From positions 1 through 56,172 of the forward strand of contig NZ_AWNH01000063.1 of NCBI RefSeq assembly GCF_000482245.1: 56,172 nucleotides of DNA, written 5' to 3'. Source of the DNA: Leptolyngbya sp. Heron Island J. Its GTDB lineage: Bacteria > Cyanobacteriota > Cyanobacteriia > Phormidesmidales > Phormidesmidaceae. The position numbers were made by a program, and so were the translations under genes. Below are positions 50,996 through 56,172 of this stretch, piece by piece. The notes below the pieces were generated by a model. It was given only the letters and a program-made list of their open reading frames with translations. It was not told the DNA's origin and searched no databases. How positions within the stretch are numbered: position 1 is the stretch's first letter; each line of letters starts with the position of its first letter.

Positions 50996-53911
50996 CTATT
51001 CATTCAATATTTCCGCCTCCAAGTCTCGCAAAATGGTTGAACCATTCGACTGCTGCGGGTTAAAAATGGCCTTTAGAGATTGTTCCAGAGTTTCTCCCAT
51101 AGCAATCCGATTTTGATACGCCACGATCACACGCGCCAAAATTGGTAGCCGATTTTGTTCTGCTTCCAGGTATAGCGGTTCCACATAAAGCAGTGATTCT
51201 TCAATGGGTATCACCAGCAGATTTCCCTGGTTAGCCCGCGACCCCTGGGTATTCCACAAAGAAATACGCTGTGAGATCTCCGGGTCTTGATTAATCCGGG
51301 CTTCAATTTGTTCCGGACCATAGACCAGTTCTTGCTTGGGGAAGCGATAGAGCAATTTACGACCATATTGATTACCATCTGAACGTGCCGCTAACCAGGC
51401 GATCAGATTATTCCGCTGAGAGGGGGTAAACGGACGCAGGAGAACAAATTCTTCCTCTGCTTCCTCCGGCAGTCTCATAATCAAATAATAGGGCTCTACC
51501 ACCTGAGACTCGTTAGCGTAAATTTCATTGGGAGCTCGCCATGTATCTTCTCGGTTATAGAAAATACGTGGGTCGGTCATGTGATAGACCAACAGCTGAT
51601 TTGACTGCACCAGAAAATAATCTTCGGGATAGCGAATATGGGCAGCCAGAGCAGGAGGCATCGCTTCTAGCGGCTGAAAAAGCTTAGGAAACAGTCGAGC
51701 CCAGGTTTGAATGATGGGGTCAGTGGCATCAGCTATATAAAATGAGACTGAGCCATGATAAGCATCGACCACCACCTTAACGGAGTTGCGAATATAGTTA
51801 AACGGCTGTCCCCCTGGGTCTGAGTAAGGGTAGCGATCGCTAGTGGTATAGGCATCGATTATCCAGTAGAGATAGCTACCCTCGGGATCAATGGGGTTAG
51901 ACACATCAGAAGCAGCTTGAGCATTCGCATCGGCCACCACTAAATAAGGATCGCCGTCAAACTGCAGAAATGGCGCAATTTGTTTAACTCGGTCTTGAAT
52001 ATTGCGGCGAAACAACAGTTTTGTCTCAGCGGTAAAGTCATTGGTAAACAACATTTGCCAATCGCCGAGATGTTTAGCATATATCAGTCGTCGCCACAGT
52101 GCTCCTAGACTAACCCCATCCTCCCCAGCGTAGGTGGTATACACGTTATCCTCTTCTCCTGGGTAGTCTAGTTCGAGCACCCGTGTTCCCGTCATCACGT
52201 AGTTGTCGGTCAGCTCTCCAAAATAAATACGGGGCTGTCCAATGGGAATACTGCGAGCCACATCTTCATTGCTAGGGACATGGGCAATGTCTTTGATGAA
52301 ATAATCGGGCAGACCACCAATAGCCGCCGTATTCACCGGGCTCATGGTAAAGCCATAGCCATGGGTATAGCTCAGGTGTTTGTTGACCCAGGTTTGAGCC
52401 GTATCCTCCAGCCGCTCATAGTTAAGTTCACGGGCCGAAATCAGTACCTGACGCCGCTCAATGGTGCCGTCACTTTTGATCAGGGTATAGCGGTCAACAT
52501 CGGCATCTACAAATTCATAATACAAACGAATCTGTTGCAGCTGTCGATTACTTTCCAGCAGCGGTCGTGTATCCCAGACGCGAATATTACGCACCGTCAG
52601 ATCGTTATTGTTTAACTTTTCTGCCGTCAGGTTGCTTTGGGGGTCAAAACTCTCTTCTTGGATATCGGTCAGGTTAAAGGCATCACGGGTAAAGGCAATC
52701 GAGCGTTCAATGTAGGGGCGCTCTCGTTGAAATTCGTTGGGTTGTACCATCAACCGTTGCACCAGCCAGGGAGCCAGAGTCTCACCAATCAGGGCCACGG
52801 TCATATATGTGGCAATGAGAATAATAAAAGCGGGCAGTCTCAGCCTTGATTGATGTTTGCTAAACCCAAACAGAGCACGTCCTAAGGCAACAACGACCAA
52901 CGTCAGCGTGATAATGCTCAAGGCTGTCTGCACAGGTAAATCCACCAGCACATCGGTGTAGCTAGCCCCGTAGGTAACGCCCTGCCTGGAATACAGTAAC
53001 TCATACCGATTGAGCCAATGGCTCACGCTGGTGGTCAATAGGAGCATGCCTGCCAGCAAGTAGAGATGTCGCTTTTGTGGGGCTGAAAACCCTAAAAACC
53101 GCCCCTGGCTGAGACTTTTGCCTGCCAGTAAATAGACTAGAGCAACGACAATTAACGTATACAGAAATAATCCGGACAGCCAAAACTCGGCTAGCTCTAA
53201 AACGGGCAACCGAAAGATATAAAAGCTAATGTCTTGCTTAAACAGGGGATCGATATGGTCAAAACTGGTGGGGTTGAGGGCGGGTAAGATCCGCGACCAT
53301 TGAGAGGAGATGACCAGACCAAAGCTCAGGCTGAGCAGTACGGTTGCGATCGCACTTCCTACCTCTGGATACAGCAACACCCCCAGGGTGATAACCAGCA
53401 GCAGCCCGGCCTGCCAGGGCTGAGCGATTATTTGCTGAACAATCTGCCCCCCTTTATCTATACTCAGCCACAGGGGCAATGTCGGTAGCGGGTCAGCCGC
53501 GCTAGCATGCCAGCGAGTCAGGGCCAGCTGACCACTGTATAGCAATAAGACTGACAGCAGCAGTGCTAACCCGGTAACCAGGGGTAACAGCCGTCCCAAA
53601 CCAATCCCCCGCCGTCGATTCTCAGCATTGGGCACAATGCAATAATCATCAAAGCTCAGCTGCCAGGCCAGGCGCAGGTTAATACCAGCGAACAGTAAGC
53701 TACACAGCACTGCCACTATGCCCAAACCCATCTGGGTCCGTAACCTGAGCCAGAAAACCCCCAGATAGTCCACTGAGCGAAACCACAACCCCTCTGCAAC
53801 AAAGTAGGTAAGGATATCCAGACTGAGGAGGAGTGCGATCGCAATTAGCACCCAAGGCCAATAGACGCCAGTCGCTTTTCGTAGAATGGGCCGGTCTTGC
53901 ACAGTCGCCAT
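50996..53911 (-). CDS. UPF0182 family membrane protein
   Basis: 971 residues. Seven or so membrane helices in the first 330 residues (PWVLIAIALLLSLDILTYFV onward), then a large extracytoplasmic domain (for example NYERLEDTAQTWVNKHLSYT, GYGFTMSPVN, and PDYFIKDIAH), and an acidic or mixed C-terminus. Whole-length agreement with UPF0182, which is found in cyanobacteria and actinobacteria; function unknown. Confidence 0.92.
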   Translation of the reverse strand: MATVQDRPILRKATGVYWPWVLIAIALLLSLDILTYFVAEGLWFRSVDYLGVFWLRLRTQMGLGIVAVLCSLLFAGINLRLAWQLSFDDYCIVPNAENRRRGIGLGRLLPLVTGLALLLSVLLLYSGQLALTRWHASAADPLPTLPLWLSIDKGGQIVQQIIAQPWQAGLLLVITLGVLLYPEVGSAIATVLLSLSFGLVISSQWSRILPALNPTSFDHIDPLFKQDISFYIFRLPVLELAEFWLSGLFLYTLIVVALVYLLAGKSLSQGRFLGFSAPQKRHLYLLAGMLLLTTSVSHWLNRYELLYSRQGVTYGASYTDVLVDLPVQTALSIITLTLVVVALGRALFGFSKHQSRLRLPAFIILIATYMTVALIGETLAPWLVQRLMVQPNEFQRERPYIERSIAFTRDAFNLTDIQEESFDPQSNLTAEKLNNNDLTVRNIRVWDTRPLLESNRQLQQIRLYYEFVDADVDRYTLIKSDGTIERRQVLISARELNYERLEDTAQTWVNKHLSYTHGYGFTMSPVNTAAIGGLPDYFIKDIAHVPSNEDVARSIPIGQPRIYFGELTDNYVMTGTRVLELDYPGEEDNVYTTYAGEDGVSLGALWRRLIYAKHLGDWQMLFTNDFTAETKLLFRRNIQDRVKQIAPFLQFDGDPYLVVADANAQAASDVSNPIDPEGSYLYWIIDAYTTSDRYPYSDPGGQPFNYIRNSVKVVVDAYHGSVSFYIADATDPIIQTWARLFPKLFQPLEAMPPALAAHIRYPEDYFLVQSNQLLVYHMTDPRIFYNREDTWRAPNEIYANESQVVEPYYLIMRLPEEAEEEFVLLRPFTPSQRNNLIAWLAARSDGNQYGRKLLYRFPKQELVYGPEQIEARINQDPEISQRISLWNTQGSRANQGNLLVIPIEESLLYVEPLYLEAEQNRLPILARVIVAYQNRIAMGETLEQSLKAIFNPQQSNGSTILRDLEAEILNE

Positions 53912-54019
53912 AGCAGCTCAAGATACGTCGGAGAGATATCACTCTATCTTAAACAAACGTTTCTCAACTCAGACCAAGTTCAAATCTGCCAGCCGCGAGC
54001 AAACGGACTCATCTGTTTG

Positions 54020-54994
54020 CTAAACCACTTGAAACGTAGTCGCAATGAACCAGACATACAGCATGATAAACAGCCACCCTTCCCAGATCGTAATCTTGTT
54101 ATCTTGAACGATAAAAAACATGAGTAGTGAAGCCGCTAGCAACGTTGGCACACTATGAGTCAAGATCGAATCAGAAACCGGCAACGGCTGAATTAAACCT
54201 GGAATCCCAACCACCACAAAGATATTAAAAATATTAGAACCAATCACATTGCCAACGGCCAACTCAGCCTTACCCTTGAGTGCCGCATTGATAGTCACCA
54301 TTAGCTCCGGCAAGGATGTTCCCAGCGCAACAGCACTGATGGCAATAATATCTTTGCCAATGTTGAGCCGCTCAGAAATTTGAATCAGCGAGTCAATCGT
54401 ATAGTTAGCTCCCAGAAATATAAAAATTCCACTCAGCAGCAGCACCAGGCTTTCTCGCGTGGCTTGCGCGGCACTCAACGTCTGGGGAAGAGATTCAATA
54501 TCAGCCTCCTCAGCAGAGCTGGAATCCTCTTCATCACTGCTTTTCAGGATATAAAACAGATAGACAATATAGCCAATCAGTAGAATTAAAGATTCTCCTC
54601 GACTAAAACGCTGATCCGATGACGCCATCAGCGCAAATAGAAAAGCCGAACCTACAAACAAGGGCAGATCAACACTGATCAGGTTGTACATCACCCGTAG
54701 AATCTTGGTGCTCAGAATTGCCGCCGTGCCTACTACCAAACAAATATTGGCAATGTTAGAACCAATCACATTACTGGCAACGACTTCCTCAGCCCCTTGA
54801 AAAATTCCAAACAATGATGACAGCAGTTCCGGTAGCGACGTCCCCATGGACACAATGGTGACTCCCACAATGAATGGTGGTAGCCCCACAGCTAGCCCCA
54901 GCTTTTCAGCAGCATCAGTAAAAAAGTCAGAGGCTTTAACCAACGTGGCCAAACCAACGACAAAGATCAGCAGCAGTAGCGGTAAAGAATCCAT
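54020..54994 (-). CDS. Ca2+/cation antiporter (CaCA, YrbG-like)
   Basis: 324 residues with about ten helices and two inverted alpha repeats: GVTIVSMGTSLPELLSS near residue 45 with GSNIANI near 78, and ISAVALGTSLPELMVT near 222 with GSNIFNI near 252. The GTSLPE motifs carry the ion-binding acidic residues. Exchanges Ca2+ (or Na+) against H+ or Na+ across the plasma membrane. A hairpin AGCAAAC/GTTTGCT overlaps the stop codon. Confidence 0.9.
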   Translation of the reverse strand: MDSLPLLLLIFVVGLATLVKASDFFTDAAEKLGLAVGLPPFIVGVTIVSMGTSLPELLSSLFGIFQGAEEVVASNVIGSNIANICLVVGTAAILSTKILRVMYNLISVDLPLFVGSAFLFALMASSDQRFSRGESLILLIGYIVYLFYILKSSDEEDSSSAEEADIESLPQTLSAAQATRESLVLLLSGIFIFLGANYTIDSLIQISERLNIGKDIIAISAVALGTSLPELMVTINAALKGKAELAVGNVIGSNIFNIFVVVGIPGLIQPLPVSDSILTHSVPTLLAASLLMFFIVQDNKITIWEGWLFIMLYVWFIATTFQVV

Positions 54995-55115
54995 AGAAAC
55001 CCGGAAGTAGGTTAGAACGTAAATGTACCCTGCTTACACATCCAGAACGCTGACTTCTCCTAGAAAAATGCAGAGTGGATGTGTGTCCGCTGTTCAAAAT
55101 ACGACTTCACAATTT

Positions 55116-55775
55116 ATGCTTGCCGCTAGTCAGCGTCAGAAACTTGACGAATCTAACGATGCTTTGTTCTATGAACATCCCCGTTTTGTCACCCATGTCG
55201 ATGAACGGTTTATTGAGCAGCTGACTGAGTTATATCAGGAACGACTCCAACCCAACAGCTGCATCCTAGACCTGATGAGCAGTTGGGTATCCCACCTGCC
55301 TGCCGATATGGAGTTTGCTCGGGTGGAAGGCCACGGGATGAATGCCGATGAAATGGCAAAGAATCCCAGGTTAGATCACTATTTTGTACAAAATCTCAAC
55401 GAAAACCAGACACTGCCCTATGAGGATCGCACCTTTGATGCCGTCCTCAACACTGTATCTGTGCAGTATTTGCAACATCCAGAAGCCATCTTTGCTGAAA
55501 TCTATCGTGTCCTCAAACCCGGTGGTATTGCCATTGTTAGCTTTTCCAATCGCATGTTTTATCAAAAGGCGATCGCAGCCTGGCGTGACAGCAGCGATGC
55601 CAGCCATATCGCCCTAGTCAAACGCTATTTTGAATCAGTGAAAGGATTCAGCACCCCAGAAGTCATCGCCAACCAACCGCCCATGACCAATCCGCTCTTG
55701 CAAATGATGGGCTTTGCCAGCAGCGATCCGTTTTATGCCGTGATCGCAGAACGCATGGAAGTGTTAGTCGGCTAA
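55116..55775 (+). CDS. Class I SAM-dependent methyltransferase
   Basis: About 220 residues from MLAASQRQKLDESND; the frame is open to 55023 (also ATG at 55068), but those residues look non-coding and sit close to the antiporter start. SAM fold: CILDLMSSWVSHLP (motif I lacks the usual G-x-G), LPYEDRTFDAVLNTVSVQYL and EIYRVLKPGGIAIVSFSN (motif post I/III). Cyanobacterial relatives start near NDALFYEHPRFVTHVDE. Substrate unknown. Confidence 0.8.
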   Translation: MLAASQRQKLDESNDALFYEHPRFVTHVDERFIEQLTELYQERLQPNSCILDLMSSWVSHLPADMEFARVEGHGMNADEMAKNPRLDHYFVQNLNENQTLPYEDRTFDAVLNTVSVQYLQHPEAIFAEIYRVLKPGGIAIVSFSNRMFYQKAIAAWRDSSDASHIALVKRYFESVKGFSTPEVIANQPPMTNPLLQMMGFASSDPFYAVIAERMEVLVG

Positions 55776-55886
55776 TGGCCCGTCGGGTGGGCATTGCTCA
55801 CCTATCCCGTCCAGGGGGCAGGGCTGATCTATCGGTGGTAGAAAAAAGATAATGGGGGTGTGCTCTATCGCCCCCGTGTTCTCTCC

Positions 55887-56172
55887 ATGAGCTTAATTCG
55901 CCACTTTCAGCAGGTCCGTGACTATCGAACTAAACCGGTGTATCCCTTGTGGATCATTTTAGTCTTGGTGGTGATGGGGACCATGAGTGGGTGCTATGGC
56001 TATCGCCCCTTGGCCACTTTCGTACAACGTCATCAAGCAGAGCTATTGCGCGTGATGGAGTTGCCTCATGAGCGGTTGCCCAGCCTGTCCACCTTGCGCC
56101 GGATCATGGTGCGTCTCAACTTTACTGAGTTAGCCGAGGCGTTCAATGCCTGGGCTATCGACAGTCTGGGTC
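55887..56172 (+). CDS. ISAs1-like transposase, 5' part, cut by window end
   Basis: Reads MSLIRHFQQVRDYRTKPVYP, then LWIILVLVVMGTMSGCYGYR and PLATFVQRHQAELL, LPSLSTLRRIM. This is the DDE_Tnp_1-associated N-terminal domain of ISAs1-family transposases. 95 codons are visible with no stop. The DDE core and both inverted repeats are beyond the window or not identifiable, so its state is unknown. Confidence 0.85.
   Translation, partial: MSLIRHFQQVRDYRTKPVYPLWIILVLVVMGTMSGCYGYRPLATFVQRHQAELLRVMELPHERLPSLSTLRRIMVRLNFTELAEAFNAWAIDSLG

Noticed and set aside
1-56172. tRNA, rRNA or CRISPR array
   Set aside because: I looked through the intergenic stretches for cloverleaf-type GTTCGAATC motifs and for regularly spaced direct repeats and found none that hold up; a dedicated tRNA or CRISPR scan would be decisive.

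Overview
The window looks like chromosomal DNA from a cyanobacterium, probably a Leptolyngbya- or Nodosilinea-like filamentous lineage; the lineage is inference. The evidence is the many HIP1 octamers (GCGATCGC) across most genes, and typical cyanobacterial families: delta-9 desaturase of the DesC type, short-form HisG, DUF2811, DUF928, DUF1822, UPF0182, CHAT and CHASE2 proteins, a two-partner-secretion haemagglutinin, a GluR0-like channel and a PEP-CTERM protein. The window starts exactly at the left end of an IS4-family element and stops inside an ISAs1-like transposase.

Layout. 1-1269: an IS4-type insertion sequence whose transposase needs a -1 frameshift and whose right end now encodes the last residues of trpD. 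1246-5537: trpD, a scar of a Uma2 gene, and a bifunctional proline dehydrogenase/P5C dehydrogenase. 5848-8940: an AT-rich, HIP1-free island of three tightly coupled genes (DNA methyltransferase, DUF262/ParB-like protein, HEPN ribonuclease-like protein), a probable defence or restriction-type module. It ends in the remains of a REP-associated transposase. 9353-18418: small conserved proteins, an HD hydrolase with a degenerate partial copy, a PEP-CTERM protein, a secreted EEP nuclease, an ABC exporter, hisG, a PLP lyase and a desaturase. 19174-27721: a Na+/H+ antiporter, a TonB-like protein, a PHP phosphoesterase, a DnaA-box cluster that may be oriC, sfsA and murJ.

28298-38313 is the most unusual part: one ten-kilobase, same-strand, mostly overlapping operon with three Rieske oxygenases, a 2Fe-2S ferredoxin, a ferritin-like diiron protein, an AurF-like diiron oxygenase, a fatty-acid-hydroxylase/sterol-desaturase family protein, a hexapeptide acyltransferase, a GNAT-like protein, a GH3-type acyl-adenylating enzyme and two or more small membrane proteins. 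It has no PKS, NRPS or terpene synthase. I read it as an uncharacterised pathway that heavily oxidises a lipid-like or amino-bearing substrate taken from primary metabolism and then activates or conjugates an acid.

38492-50910 carries a GluR0-like glutamate-gated K+ channel, a PAS-LuxR regulator, an orphan 106-residue protein with its own promoter and terminator signals, then a two-partner-secretion haemagglutinin, a TPR-CHAT protease, DUF928, a CHAT-CHASE2 membrane protein and a broken DUF1822 gene: a caspase-like surface module that seems to be partly decaying. The window closes with UPF0182, a Ca2+/cation antiporter, a SAM methyltransferase and the ISAs1 fragment. I found no rRNA, tRNA or CRISPR array.
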